This document shows, piece after piece, positions 14,540-28,770 of a DNA stretch of 64,000 nucleotides. Position 1 is the stretch's first letter; every line of letters begins with the position of its first letter. This DNA comes from Hydractinia symbiolongicarpus (taxonomy: Eukaryota; Cnidaria; Hydrozoa; Anthoathecata; Hydractiniidae), in assembly GCF_029227915.1 (NCBI RefSeq), contig NC_079883.1, positions 1,736,001 to 1,800,000 on the forward strand. The letters run 5' to 3'. A program made the translations under genes and the position numbers. The notes under the pieces are model-generated. The model worked only from the letters and a program-made list of their open reading frames with translations, did not search any database and had not been told where the DNA came from.

Positions 14540-17110
14540 CCGAACGATTTTTTAAATTATTTTTACACCACTAAAACGCATGAGACTTGTAGTTTTCAAA
14601 AATGTTTTCATTTTTGGTGAGACGCTGAATAAAAGAAGGTTAATCGCCGGCAAACGAAAACCCGCGATTTCCCCTAAATCCCGGACTCGGCCCGTATAGT
14701 CAAAAGTATACAAAGGAAGTACTCAGGAAGTAAACTGATTTCCTTAACGATTTTTCAAATTATTTCTGCACCACTAGAACGAAAGGGAGTTGTAGTTTTC
14801 AAAAATGTTTTCATTTTTGATAAGACGTTGAATGAAAGAAGTTTAATAGCCGGCAAACGAAAACCCGCGATTTTCCCTAAATCCCGGACTCAGCCCGTAT
14901 AGTTAAAAGTATACAAGGGAAGTACTCAGGGAGTAAACTCATTTCCCGAAAGATTTTTTAAATCATTTTTTCACCACTAAAACGCAAGAGACTTTTAGTT
15001 TTCAAAAGTGTTTTCATTTTTGATGAGACGCTGAATGAAAGAGGTTTAATTGCCGGCAAACCAAAACCCGCGATTTCCCGTAAATCACGGGCTTGGCCCG
15101 TATAGTCGAATGTATACAAAGAAAGTACCCTGTGAGTAAACTCATTTCCAAAACGATTTTTTAAATTATTTTTTCACAACTAAAATGCATGAGACATGTA
15201 GTTTTCAAAAATGTTTTCATTTTTGATGAGACGCTTAATAAAAGAAGTTTAATCGCCGGCAAACGAAAACCCGCGATTTCCCCTAAATCCCGGACTCGGC
15301 CCGTAGAGTCAAAAGTATACAAGGGAAGTACTCAGGGAGTAAACTGATTTCCTTAACGATTTCAAATTATTTCTCCACCACTAGAACGAAAGGGAGTTGT
15401 AGTTTTCAAAAATGTTTTCATTTTTGATAAGACGTTGAATGAAAGAAGTTTAATAGCCGGCAAACGAAAACCCGCGATTTTCTCTAAATCCCGGACTCAG
15501 CACGTATAGTCAAAAGTATACAAGGGAAGTACTCAGGGAGTAAATTCATTTCCCAAAAGATTTTTTAAATCATTTTTTCACCACTAAAACGCAAGAGACT
15601 TTTAGTTTTCAAAAGTGTTTTCATTTTTGATGAGACGCTAAATGAAAGAGGTTTAATTGCCGGAAAACCAAAACCCGGATTTCCCGTAAATCACGGGCTT
15701 GGCCCGTATAGTCAAAAGTATACAAGGGAAGTACTCAGGGAGTAAACTCATTTCACGAAAGATTTTTTAAATCATTTTTTCACCACTAAATCGCAAGAGA
15801 CTTGTAGTTTTCAAAAGTGTTTTCATTTTTGATGAGACGCTGAATGAAAGAGGTTTAATCGCCGGCAAACGAAAGCCCGCGATTTCCCGCAAATCCCAGA
15901 CTCGGCCCGTATAGTCAACAGTATACAAAGAAAGTACCCAGGGAGCAAACTCATTTCCCGAACGATTTTTTAAATTATTTTTACACCACTAAAACGCATG
16001 AGACTTGTAGTTTTCAAAAATGTTTTCATTTTTGGTGAGACGCTGAATAAAAGAAGGTTAATCGCCGGCAAACGAAAACCCGCGATTTCCCCTAAATCCC
16101 GGACTCGGCCCGTATAGTCAAAAGTATACAAAGGAAGTACTCAGGAAGTAAACTGATTTCCTTAACGATTTTTCAAATTATTTCTGCACCACTAGAACGA
16201 AAGGGAGTTGTAGTTTTCAAAAATGTTTTCATTTTTGATAAGACGTTGAATGAAAGAAGTTTAATAGCCGGCAAACGAAAACCCGCGATTTTCCCTAAAT
16301 CCCGGACTCAGCCCGTATACTTAAAAGTATACAAGGGAAGTACTCAGGGAGTAAACTCATTTCCCGAAAGATTTTTTAAATCATTTTTTCACCACTAAAA
16401 CGCAAGAGACTTTTAGTTTTCAAAAGTGTTTTCATTTTTGATGAGACGCTGAATGAAAGAGGTTTAATTGCCGGCAAACCAAAACCCGCGATTTCCCGTA
16501 AATCACGGGCTTGGCCCGTATAGTCGAATGTATACAAAGAAAGTACCCTGTGAGTAAACTCATTTCCAAAACGATTTTTTAAATTATTTTTTCACCACTA
16601 AAATGCATGAGACATGTAGTTTTCAAAAATGTTTTCATTTTTGATGAAACGCTTAATAAAAGAAGTTTAATCGCCGGCAAACGAAAACCCGCGATTTCCC
16701 CTAAATCCCGGACTCGGCCCGTAGAGTCAAAAGTATACAAGGGAAGTACTCAGGGAGTAAACTGATTTCCTTAACGATTTCAAATTATTTCTGCACCACT
16801 AGAACGAAAGGGAGTTGTAGTTTTCAAAAATGTTTTCATTTTTGATAAGACGTTGAATGAAAGAAGTTTAATAGCCGGCAAACGAAAACCCGCGATTTTC
16901 TCTAAATCCCGGACTCAGCACGTATAGTCAAAAGTATACAAGGGAAGTACTCAGGGAGTAAATTCATTTCCCAAAAGATTTTTTAAATCATTTTTTCACC
17001 ACTAAAACGCAAGAGACTTTTAGTTTTCAAAGGTGTTTTCATTTTTGATGAGACGCTAAATGAAAGAGGTTTAATTGCCGGAAAACCAAAACCCGGATTT
17101 CCCGTAAATC
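14540..17110. repeat. Satellite A seven-monomer HOR, two copies offset 1418 bp
   Basis: TTTTTGGTGAGACGCTG with the GAAGGTTAATCG variant occurs at 14611 and 16029. A shared 3-nt loss (AACGATTTCAAATT) and the CCGGAAAACC variant recur in both copies. The 1418-bp offset is seven monomers. Confidence 0.78.
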
Positions 17111-17639
17111 ACGGGCTTGGCCCGTATAGTCGAATGTATACAAAGAAAGTACACTGTGAGTAAACTCATTTCGAGAACGATATTTTAAATTATTTTTTCA
17201 CCACTAAAACGCATGAGACATGTAGTTTTCAAAAATGTTTTCATTTTTGATGAGACGCTGAATAAAAGAAGTTTAATCGCCGGCAAACGATAACCCGCGA
17301 TTTCCCCTAAATCCCGGACTTGGTCCGTATAGTCAAAAGTATACAAGGGAAGTACTCAGGGAGTAAACTCATTTCACGAAAGATTTTTTAAATCATTTTT
17401 TCACCACTAAATCGCAAGAGACTTGTAGTTTTCAAAAGTGTTTTCATTTTTGATGAGACGCTGAATGAAAGAGGTTTAATCGCCGGCAAACGAAAGCCCG
17501 CGATTTCCCGCAAATCCCAGACTCGGCCCGTATAGTCAACAGTATACAAAGAAAGTACCCAGGGAGCAAACTCATTTCCCGAACGATTTTTTAAATTATT
17601 TTTACAGCACTAAAACGCATGAGACTTGTAGTTTTCAAA

Positions 17640-20600
17640 AATATTTTCATTTTTGATGAGACACTGAATGAAAGAGGTTTAATTGCCGGCAAACCAAAAC
17701 CCGCGATTTCCCGTAAATCACGGGCTTGGCCCGTATAGTCGAATGTATACAAAGAAAGTACCCTGTGAGTAAACTCAATTCCAGAACGATTTTTTAAATT
17801 ATTTTTTCACCACTAAAACGCATGAGACATGTAGTTTTCAAAAATGTTTTCATTTTTGGTGAGACGCTGAATAAAAGAAGTTTAATCGCCGGCAAACGAA
17901 AACCCGCGATTTGCCCTAAATCCCGGACTCGGCCCACATAGTCAAAAGTATACAAAGGAAGTACTCAGGGAGTAAACTGATTTCCCGAACGATTTTTCAA
18001 ATTATTTCTGCACCACTAGAAAGAAAGAGATTTGTAGTTTTTAAAAATGTTTTCATTTTTGGTAAGACGCTGAATAAAAGAAGTTTAATAGCCGGCAAAC
18101 GAAACCCCGCGTTTTCCCGCAAATCCCAGACTCGGCCCGTATAGTCAACAGTATACAAAGAAAGTACCCAGGAAGTAAACTCATTTCCCGAACGATTTTT
18201 TAAATTATTTTTACTCCACTAAAACGCATGAGACTTGTAGTTTTCAAAAGTGTTTTCATTTTTGATGAGACGCTGAATGAAAGAGGTTTAATCACCGGCA
18301 AACCAAAACCCGCGATTTCCCGTAAATCACGGGCTTGTCCCGTATAGTCCAATGTATATAAAGAAAGTACCCAGAGAGTAAACTGATTTTCCGAACGATT
18401 TTTCAAATTATTTCTGCACCACTAGAACGAATAGGACTTGTAGTTTCCAAAAAAGTTTTCATTTTTGATAAGACGCTGAATAAAGAAAGTTTAATCGCCG
18501 GCAAACGAAAACCCGGGATTTTCCGTCAATCCCGGGCTCTGGCCGTATAGTCGATTGTATATAAAGAAAGTACCCAGGGAGTAAACTGATTTCCCGAACG
18601 ATTTTTTAAATTATTTCTGCACCACTAAAACGAATGAGATTTGTAGTATTCAAAAATGTTTACATTCTTCATCAGTCGCTGAATAAAAGAAGTTTAATCG
18701 CCGGCACACGAAAACCCGCGATTTCCCCTAAATCCGGCACACGACCCGTATAGTCAAAAGTATACAAAGAAAGTACCCAGGAAGTAAACTCATTTCCCGA
18801 ACGATTTTTCAAATTATTTTTGCACCACTAAAACGCATGAGACTTGTAGTTTTCAAAAATGTTTTCATTTTTGATGAGACGTTGAATAAAAGAATTTTAG
18901 TCGCCGGCAAACGAAAACCCGCAATTTTCCCTAAATCCCGGACTCGGCCCGTATAGTCAAAAGTATACAAATGAAGTACTCAGGGAGTAAACGCATTTGC
19001 CGAACGATTTTTTAAATCATATTTTCACCACTAAAACGCATGAGACTTGCAGTTTTCAAAAGTGTTTTCATTTTTGATGAGACGCTGAATGAAAGACGTT
19101 TATTCGCCGGCAAACGAAAACCCGCGATTTCCCGTAAATCCCGGGCTTTGCCCGTATAGTCGAATGTATATAAAAAAAGTACCCAGAGAGTAAACTGATT
19201 TTCCGAACGATATTTCAAATTATTTCTGCACCACTAGAACGAAAGGGAGTTGTAGTTTTAAAAAATGTTTTCATTTTTGATGGGACGCTGAATCAAAGAA
19301 GTTTAATCGCCGGCAAACGAAAACCCGCGATTTCCCCTAAATCCGGACTCGGCCCGTATAGTCAAAAGTATACAATGGAAGTACTCAGGGAGTAAATTGA
19401 TTTCCCGAACGATTTTTCAAATTATTTCTGCACTACTAGAACGAAAGAGACTTGTAGTTTTCAAAAATGTCTTCATTTTTGATTAGACGCTGAATAAAAG
19501 AAGTTTAATAGCCGGCAAACGAAAACCGCGATTTTCCCTAAATCCCGGACTCGGCCGGTATAGTCAAAAGTATACAGAGGAAATACTCAGGGAGTAAACT
19601 AATTTCCCGAACGATTTTTTAAATCATTTTTTAACACCTAAAACGCAAGAGACTTGTAGTATTCAAAAGTGTTTTCATTTTTGATGAGACGCTGAATGAA
19701 AGAGGTTTAATTGCCGGCAAACCAAAACCCGCGATTTCCCGTAAATCACGGGCTTGGCCCGCATAGTCGAATGTATACAAAGAAAGTACCCTGTGAGTAA
19801 ACTCATTTCCAGAACGATTTTTTAAATCATTTTTTAACAACTAAAACGCATGAGACATGTAGTTTTCAAAAATGTTTTCATTTTTGATGAGACGCTGAAT
19901 CAAAGAAGTTTAATCGCCGGCAAACGAAAACCCGCGATTTCCCCAAAATCCCGGACTCGGCCCGTATAGTCAAAAGTATACAAAGGAAGTACTCAGGGAG
20001 TAAATTGATTTCCCGAACGATTTTTCAAATTATTTCTGCACTACTAGAACGAAAGAGACTTGTAGTTTTCAAAAATGTCTTCATTTTTGATTAGACGCTG
20101 AATAAAAGAAGTTTAATTGCCGGCAAACGAAAACCGCGATTTTCCCTAAATCCCGGACTCGGCCGGTATAGTCAAAAGTATACAGAGGAAATACTCAGGG
20201 AGTAAACTCATTTCCCGAACGATTTTTTAAATCATTTTTTAACAACTAAAACGCAAGAGACTTGTAGTATTCAAAAGTGTTTTCATTTTTGATGAGACGC
20301 TGAATGAAAGAGGTTTAATTGCCGGCAAACCAAAACCCGCGATTTCCCGTAAATCACGGGCTTGGCCCGCATAGTCGAATGTACACAAAGAAAGTACCCT
20401 GTGAGTAAACTCATTTCCAGAACGATTTTTTAAATTATTTCTTCACCACTAAAACGCATGAGACATGTAGTTTTCAAAAATGTTTTCATTTTTGGTGAAA
20501 CGCTGAATAAAAGAAGTTTAATCGCCGGCAAACGAAAACCCGCGATTTGCCCTAAATCCCGGACTCGGCCCGCATAGTCAAAAGTATACAAAGGAAGTAC

Positions 20601-23000
20601 TCAGGGAGTAAACTGATTTCCCGAACGATTTTTCAAATTATTTCTGCACCACTAGAAAGAAAGAGATTTGTAGTTTTTAAAAATGTTTTCATTTTTGGTA
20701 AGACGCTGAATAAAAGAAGTTTAATAGCCGGCAAACGAAAACCCGCGTTTTCCCGCAAATCCCAGACTCGGCCCGTATAGTCAACAGTATACAAAGAAAG
20801 TACCCAGGAAGTAAACTCATTTCCCGAACGATTTTTTAAATTATTTTTACACCACTAAAACGCATGAGACTTGTAGTTTTCAAAAGTGTTTTCATTTTTG
20901 ATGAGACGCTGAATGAAAGAGGTTTAATCGCCGGCAAACCAAAACCCGCGATTTCCCGTAAATCACGGGCTTGTCCCGTATAGTCGAATGTATATAAAGA
21001 AAGTACCCAGAGAGTAACCTGATTTCCCGAACGATTTTTCAAATTATTTCTGCACCACTAGAACGAATAGGACTTGTAGTTTCCAAAAAAGTTTTCATTT
21101 TTGATGAGACGCTGAATAAAAAAGTTTAATCGCCGGCAAACGAAAACCCGGGATTTTCCGTCAATGCCGGGCTCTGGCCGTATAGTCGATTGTATATAAA
21201 GAAAGTACCCAGGGAGTAAACTGATTTCCCGAACGATTTTTTAAATTATTTCTGCACCACTAAAACGAATGAGATTTGTAGTATTCAAAAATGTTTACAT
21301 TCTTGATCAGTCGCTGAATAAAAGAAGTTTAATCGCCGGCACACGAAAACCCGCGATTTCCCCTAAATCCGGCACACGACCCGTATAGTCAAAAGTATAC
21401 AAAGAAAGTACCCAGGAAGTAAACTCATTTCCCGAACGATTTTTCAAATTATTTCTGCACCACTAAAACGCATGAGACTTGTAGTTTTCAAAAATGTTTT
21501 CATTTTTGATGAGTCGTTGAATAAAAGAATTTTAGTCGCCGGCAAACGAAAACCCGCAATTTTCCCTAAATCCCGGACTCGGCCCGTATAGTCAAAAGTA
21601 TACAAATGAAGTACTCAGGGAGTAAACGCATTTGCCGAACGATTTTTTAAATCATATTTTCACCACTAAAACGCATGAGACTTGCAGTTTTCAAAAGTGT
21701 TTTCATTTTTGATGAGACGCTGAATGAAAGACGTTTATTCGCCGGCAAACGAAAACCCGCGATTTCCCGTAAATCCCGGGCTTTGCCCGTATAGTCGAAT
21801 GTATATAAAAAAAGTACCCAGAGAGTAAACTGATTTTCCGAACGATATTTCAAATTATTTCTGCAGCACTAGAACGAAAGGGAGTTGTAGTTTTAAAAAA
21901 TGTTTTCATTTTTGATGAGACGCTGAATCAAAGAAGTTTAATCGCCGGCAAACGAAAACCCGCGATTTCCCCTAAATCCCGGACTCGGCCCGTATAGTCA
22001 AAAGTATACAAAGGAAGTACTCAGGGAGTAAATTGATTTCCCGAACGATTTTTCAAATTATTTCTGCACTGCTAGAACGAAAGAGACTTGTAGTTTTCAA
22101 AAATGTCTTCATTTTTGATTAGACGCTGAATAAAAGAAGTTTAATAGCCGGCAAACAAAAACCGCGATTTTCCCTAAATCCCGGACTCGGCCGGTATAGT
22201 CAAAAGTATACAGAGGAAATACTCAGGGAGTAAACTCATTTCCCGAACGATTTTTTAAATCATTTTTTAACACCTAAAACGCAAGAGACTTGTAGTATTC
22301 AAAAGTGTTTTCATTTTTGATGAGACGCTGAATGAAAGAGGTTTAATTGCCGGCAAACCAAAACCCGCGATTTCCCGTAAATCACGGGCTTGGCCCGCAT
22401 AGTCGAATGTATACAAAGAAAGTACCCTGTGAGTAAACTCATTTCCAGAACGATTTTTTAAATCATTTTTTAACAACTAAAACGCATGAGACATGTAGTT
22501 TTCAAAAATGTTTTCATTTTTGATGAGACGCTGAATCAAAGAAGTTTAATCGCCGGCAAACGAAAACCCGCGATTTCCCCTAAATCCCGGACTCGGCCCG
22601 TATAGTCAAAAGTATACAAAGGAAGTACTCAGGGAGTAAATTGATTTCCCGAACGATTTTTCAAATCATTTCTGCACTACTAGAACGAAAGAGACTTGTA
22701 GTTTTCAAAAATGTCTTCATTTTTGATTAGACGCTGAATAAAAGAAGTTTAATAGCCGGCAAACGAAAACCGCGATTTTCCCCAAATCCCGGACTCGGCC
22801 GGTATAGTCAAAAGTATACAGAGGAAATACTCAGGGAGTAAACTCATTTCCCGAACGATTTTTTAAATTATTTTTTCACCACTAAAACGCATGAGACATG
22901 TAGTTTTCAAAAATGTTTTCATTTTTGATGAGACGCTTAATAAAAGAAGTTTAATCGCCGGCAAACGAAAACCCGCGATTTCCCCTAAATCCCGGACTCG
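17640..23000. repeat. Satellite A thirteen-monomer HOR, two copies offset 2636 bp
   Basis: Marker pairs all lie 2635-2636 bp apart: TTGCCCTAAATC at 17911 and 20547, and matching blocks at 18200/20836, 19012/21647 and 19631/22267. Rare variants (GGGCTCTGGCCG, AATCCGGCACACG, GTAAACGCATTTGCCG) appear in the same order in both copies. Limits are approximate. Small substitutions separate the copies. Confidence 0.85.
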
Positions 23001-25189
23001 GCCCGTATAGTCAAAAGTATACAAAGGAAGTACTCAGGGAGTAAATTGATTTCCCGAACGATTTTTCAAATTATTTCTCCACCACTAGAAAGAAAGAGAT
23101 TTGTAGTTTTTAAAAATGTTTTCATTTTTGGTAAGACGCTGAATAAAAGAAGTTTAATAGCCGGCAAACGAAAACGCGCGTTTTCCCGCAAATCCCAGAC
23201 TCGGCCGGTATAGTCAAAAGTATACAGAGGAAATACTCAGGGAGTAAACTCATTTCCCGAACGATTTTTTAAATCATTTTTTAACAACTAAAACGCAAGA
23301 GACTTGTAGTTTTCAAAAGTGTTTTCATTTTTGATGAGACGCTGAATGAAAGAGGTTTAATTGCCGGCAAACCAAAACCCGCGATTTCCCGTAAATCACG
23401 GGCTTGGCCCGCATAGTCGAATGTATACAAAGAAAGTACCCTGTGAGTAAACTCATTTCCAGAACGATTTTTTAAATTATTTTTTCACCACTAAAACGCA
23501 TGAGACATGTAGTTTTCAAAAATGTTTTCATTTTTGATGAGACGCTTAATAAAAGAAGTTTAATCGCCGGCAAACGAAAACCCGCGATTTCCCCTAAATC
23601 CCGGACTCGGCCCGTATAGTCAAAAGTATACAAAGGAAGTACTCAGGGAGTAAATTGATTTCCCGAACGATTTTTCAAATTATTTCTGCACCACTGGAAA
23701 GAAAGAGATTTGTAGTTTTTAAAAATGTTTTCATTTTTGGTAAGACGCTGAATAAAAGAAGTTTAATAGCCGGCAAACGAAAACGCGCGTTTTCCCGCAA
23801 ATCCCAGACTCGGCCGGTATAGTCAAAAGTATACAGAGGAAATACTCAGGGAGTAAACTCATTTCCCGAACGATTTTTTAAATCATTTTTTAACAACTAA
23901 AACGCAAGAGACTTGTAGTTTTCAAAAGTGTTTTCATTTTTGATGAGACGCTGAATGAAAGAGGTTTAATTGCCGGCAAACCAAAACCCGCGATTTCCCG
24001 TAAATCACGGGCTTGGCCCGTATAGTCTAATGTATACAAAGAAAGTACCCTGTCAGTAAACTCATTTCCAGAACGATTTTTTAAATTATTTTTTCACCAC
24101 TAAAACGCATGAGACATGTAGTTTTCAAAAATGTTTTCACTTTTGATGAGACGCTGAATAAAAGAAATTTAATCGCCGGCAAACGGAAACCCGCGATTTC
24201 CCCTAAATCCCGGACTCGGCCCGTATAGTCAAAAGTATACAAAGGAAGTACTCAGGAAGTAAATTGATTTCCCGAACGATTTTTCAAATTATTTCTGCAC
24301 CACTAGAACGAAAGAGACTTGTAGTTTTCAAAAATGTCTTCATTTTTGATTAGACGCTGAATAAAACAAGTTTAATAGCCGGCAAACGAAAACCGCGATT
24401 TTCCCTAAATCCCGGACTCGGCCTGTATAGTCAAAAGTATACAGAGGAAGTACTCAGGGAGTAAACTCATTTCCCGAACGATTTTTTAAATCATTTTTTC
24501 ACAACTAAAACGCAAGAGACTTGTAGTTTTCAAAAGTGTTTTCATTTTTGATGAGACGCTGAATGAAAAAGGTTTAATTGCCGGCAAACCAAAACCCGCG
24601 ATTTCCCGTAAATCACGGGCTTGGCCCGTATAGTCTAATGTATACAAAGAAAGTACCCTGTGAGTAAACTCATTTCCAGAACGATTTTTTAAATTATTTT
24701 TTCACCACTAAAACGCATGAGACATGTAGCTTTCAAAAATGTTTTCATTTTTGATGAGACGCTGAATGAAAGAAGTTTAATCGCCGGCAAACGAAAACCT
24801 GCGATTTCCCCTAAATCCCGGACTCGGCCCGTATAGTCAAAAGTATACAAGGGAAGTACTCAGGGAGTAAACTTATTTCCCGAAAGTTTTTTTAAATCAC
24901 TTTTTCACCACTAAATCGAAAGAGACTTGTAGTTTTCAAAAGTGTTTTCATTTTTGTTGAGACGCTGAATGAAAGAGGTTTAATCGCCGGCAAACGAAAA
25001 CCCGCGATTTCCCGTACATCACGGGCTTGGCCCGTGTAGTCGAATGCATACAAAGAAATTACCCTGTGAGTAAACTCATTTTCAGAACGATTTTTTAAAT
25101 TTTTTTTTCACGACTAAAACGCATGACACTTGTAGTTTTCAAAAGTGCTTTCATTTTTGATGAGACGCTGAATAAAAGAAATTTAATCG

Positions 25190-26640
25190 CCGGCAAACGA
25201 AAACCCGCGTTTTCCCGCAAATCCCAGACTCCGCCCGTATAGTTAACAGTATACAAAGAAAGTACCCAGGGAGTAAACTCATTTCCCGAACGATTTTTTA
25301 AATTATTTTTACAGCACTAAAACGCAGGTGACTTTTAGTTTTCAAAAATGTTTTTATTTTTGATGAGACGCTGAATAAAAGAAGTTTAATCGCCGGCAAA
25401 CAAAACCTGCGATTTCCCCTAAATCCCGGACTCGGCCCGTATAGTCAAAAGTATACAAGGGAAGTACTCAGGGAGTAAACTCATTTCCCGAAAGATTTTT
25501 TAAATCATTTTTTCACCACTAAATCGAAAGAGACTTGTAGTTTTCAAAAGTGTTTTCATTTTTGATGAGACGCTGAATGAAAGAGGTTTAATTGCCGGCA
25601 AACCAAAACCCGCGATTTCCCGTAAATCACGGGCTTGGCCCGTATAGTCGAATGTATACAAAGAACGTACCCTGTGAGTAAACTCACTTTCAGAACGATA
25701 TTTTAAATTATTTTTTCACCACCAAAACGCATGAGACATGTAGTTTTCAAAAATGTTTTCATTTTTGAAGAGACGCTGAATAAAAGAAGTTTAATCGCCG
25801 TCAAACGAAAACCCGCGATTTCCCCTAAATCCCAGACTCGGTGCGTATAGTCAAAAGTATACAAAGGAAGTACTCAGGGAGTAAACTGATTTCCTGAACG
25901 ATTTTTCAAATTATTTCTACACCACTAGAACGAATGAGACTTGTAGTTTTCAAAAATGTTTTCATTTTTGATGAGACGCTAAATAAAAGACGTCTAATCG
26001 CCGGCAAACGAAAACCCGCGTTTTCCCGCAAATCCCAGACTCTGCCCGTATAGTTAACAGTATACAAAGAAAGTACCCAGGGAGTAAACTCATTTCCCGA
26101 ACGATTTTTTAAATTATTTTTACAGCACTAAAACGCATGTGACTTGTAGTTTTCAAAAATGTTTTTATTTTTGATGAGACGCTGAATAAAAGAAGTTTAA
26201 TCGCCGGCAAACAAAACCTGCGATTTCCCCTAAATCCCGGACTCGGCCCGTATAGTCAAAAGTAAACAAGGGAAGTACTCAGGGAGTAAACTCATTTCCC
26301 GAAAGATTTTTTAAATCATTTTTTCACCACTAAATCGAAAGAGACTTGTAGTTTTCAAAAATGTTTTCATTTTTGATGAGACGCTGAATGAAAGAGGTTT
26401 AATTGCCGGCAAACCAAAACCCGCGATTTCCCGTAAATCACGGGCTTGGCCCGTATAGTCGAATGTATACAAAGAAAGTACCCTGTGAGTAAACTCATTT
26501 CCGGAACGATATTTTAAATTATTTTTTCACCACCAAAACTCATGAGACATGTAGTTTTCAAAAATGTTTTCATTTTTGATGAGACGCTGAATAAAAGAAT
26601 TTTAATCGCTGGCAAACGAAAACCCGCGATTTCCCCTAAA
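25190..26640. repeat. Satellite A four-monomer duplication offset 811 bp
   Basis: The CCCGCGTTTTCCCGCAAATC variant with GTATAGTTAACAG occurs at 25204 and 26015, followed by the same ACAGCACTAAAACGCA and GGCAAACAAAACCTGCG variants. The offset is four monomers. Confidence 0.7.
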
Positions 26641-27862
26641 TCCCAGAGTCGGTGCGTATAGTCAAAAGTATACAAAGGAAGTACTCAGGGAGTAAACTGA
26701 TTTCCCGAACGATTTTTCAAATTATTTCTACACCACTAGAACGAATGAGACTTGTAGTTTTCAAAAATGTTTTCATTTTTGATGAGACGCTAAATAAAAG
26801 ACGTTTAATAGCCGGCAAGCGAAAACCCGCGATTTTCCCTATATCCCGGACTCGGCCCGTATAGTCAAAAGTATACAAGGGAAGTACTCAGGGAGTAAAC
26901 TCATTTCCCGAACAATTTTTTAAATCATTTTTTCACCACTAAAACGCAAGAGACTTGTAGTTTTCAAAAGTGTTTTCATTTTTGATGAGACGCTGAATGA
27001 AAGAGGTTTAATTGCCGGCAAACGAAAACCCGCGATTTCCCCTAAATCCCAGACTCGGTGCGTATAGTCAAAAGTATACAAAGGAAGTACTCAGGGAGTA
27101 AACTGATTTCCCGAACGATTTTTCAAATTATTTCTACACCACTAGAACGAATGAGACTTGTAGTTTTCAAAAATGTTTTCATTTTTGATGAGACGCTAAA
27201 TAAAAGACGTTTAATAGCCGGCAAGCGAAAACCCGCGATTTTCCCTATATCCCGGACTCGGCCCGTATAGTCAAAAGTATACAAGGGAAGTACTCAGGGA
27301 GTAAACTCATTTCCCGAACAATTTTTTAAATCATTTTTTCACCACTAAAACGCAAGAGACTTGTAGTTTTCAAAAGTGTTTTCATTTTTGATGAGACGCT
27401 GAATGAAAGAGGTTTAATTGCCGGCAAACGAAAACCCGCGATTTCCCCTAAATCCCAGACTCGGTGCGTATAGTCAAAAGTATACAAAGGAAGTACTCAG
27501 GGAGTAAACTGATTTCCCGAACGATTATTCAAATTATTTCTACACCACTAGAACGAATGAGACTTGTAGTTTTCAAAAATGTTTTCATTTTTGATGAGAC
27601 GCTAAATAAAAGACGTTTAATAGCCGGCAAGCGAAAACCCGCGATTTTCCCTATATCCCGGACTCGGCCCGCATAGTCAAAAGTATACAAGGGAAGTACT
27701 CAGGGAGTAAACTCATTTCCCGAACGATTTTTTAAATCATTTTTTCACCACTAAAACGCAAGAGACTTGTAGTTTTCAAAAGTGTTTTCATTTTTGATGA
27801 GACGCTGAATGAAAGAGGTTTAATTGCCGGCAAACGTAAACCCGCGATTTCCCGTAAATCAC
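26640..27862. repeat. Satellite A dimer HOR, three tandem copies of 406 bp
   Basis: Three consecutive 406-bp dimers start at about 26640, 27046 and 27452. Each begins with a CTCGGTGCGTATAG-type monomer (the first reads GAGTCGGTGCG) and then a CACGCAAGAGAC-type monomer. They are near-identical, with for example one change from GATTTTTC to GATTATTC in the third copy. The near-identity points to very recent amplification. Confidence 0.88.
26761..26782. repeat. Conserved hairpin of satellite A (representative copy)
   Basis: TCAAAAATG, a TTTT loop, then CATTTTTGA form a perfect 9-bp stem with a 4-nt loop. The same hairpin recurs in most monomers about every 203 bp. A common variant with TCAAAAGTG on the left arm would still pair through one G-T wobble in RNA. 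The array break at 29014 falls inside one of these hairpins. Confidence 0.8.
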
Positions 27863-27999
27863 GGGCTTGTCCCGTATAGTCGAATGTATATAAAGAAAGT
27901 ACCCAGAGAGTAAACTGATTTCCCGAACGATTTTTCAAATTATTTCTGCACCACTAGAACGAATAAGACTTGTAGTTTTCAAAAATGTTTTCATTTTTG

Positions 28000-28770
28000 A
28001 TGAGACGCTAAATAAAAGAAGTTTAATCGCCGGCAAACGAAAATCCGCGATTTTCCGTCAATCCCGGGCTCTGGCCGTATAGTCGATTGTATATAAAGAA
28101 AGTACCCAGGGAGTAAACTGATTTCCCGAACGATTTTTTAAATTATTTCTGCACCACTAAAACGAATAAGATTTGTAGTTTTCAAAAATCTTTACATTCT
28201 TGATCAGTCGCTGAATAAAAGACGTTTAATCGCCGGCACACGAAAACCCGCGATTTCCCCTAAATCTGGCACACGACCCGTATAGTCAAAAGTATACAAA
28301 GAAAGTACCCAGGGAGTAAACTCATTTCCCGAACGATTTTTCAAATAATTTCCGCACCACTAAAACGCATGAGACTTGTAGTTTTCAAAAATGTTTTCAT
28401 TTTTGATGAGACGTTGAATAAAAGAATTTTAGTCGCCGGTAAACGAAAACCCGCGATTTTCCCTAAATCCCGGACTCGGCCCTTATAGTCAAAAGTATAC
28501 AAAGGAAGTACTCAGGGAGTAAACGCATTTGCCGAACGATTTTTTAAATCATATTTTTACCACTAAAACGCGTGAGATTTGTAGTTTTCAAATGTGTTTT
28601 CATTTTTGATGAGACGCTGAATGAAAGACGTTTATTCGCCGGCAAACGAAAACCCGCGATTTCCCGTAAATCCCGGGCTTTGCCCGTATAGTCGAATGTA
28701 TATAAAGAAAGTACCCAGAGAGTAAACTGATTTCCCGTACGATATTTCAAATTACTTCTGCACCACAAAA
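28000..28770. repeat. Displaced third copy of an A HOR segment
   Basis: The ordered rare variants GGGCTCTGGCCGTATAG, then ACACGACCCGTATAG, then GTAAACGCATTTGCCG, known from about 18534-19220 and 21170-21853, recur here about 6.9 kb (34 monomers) further on. This is outside the 2636-bp tandem pair. Confidence 0.7.
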
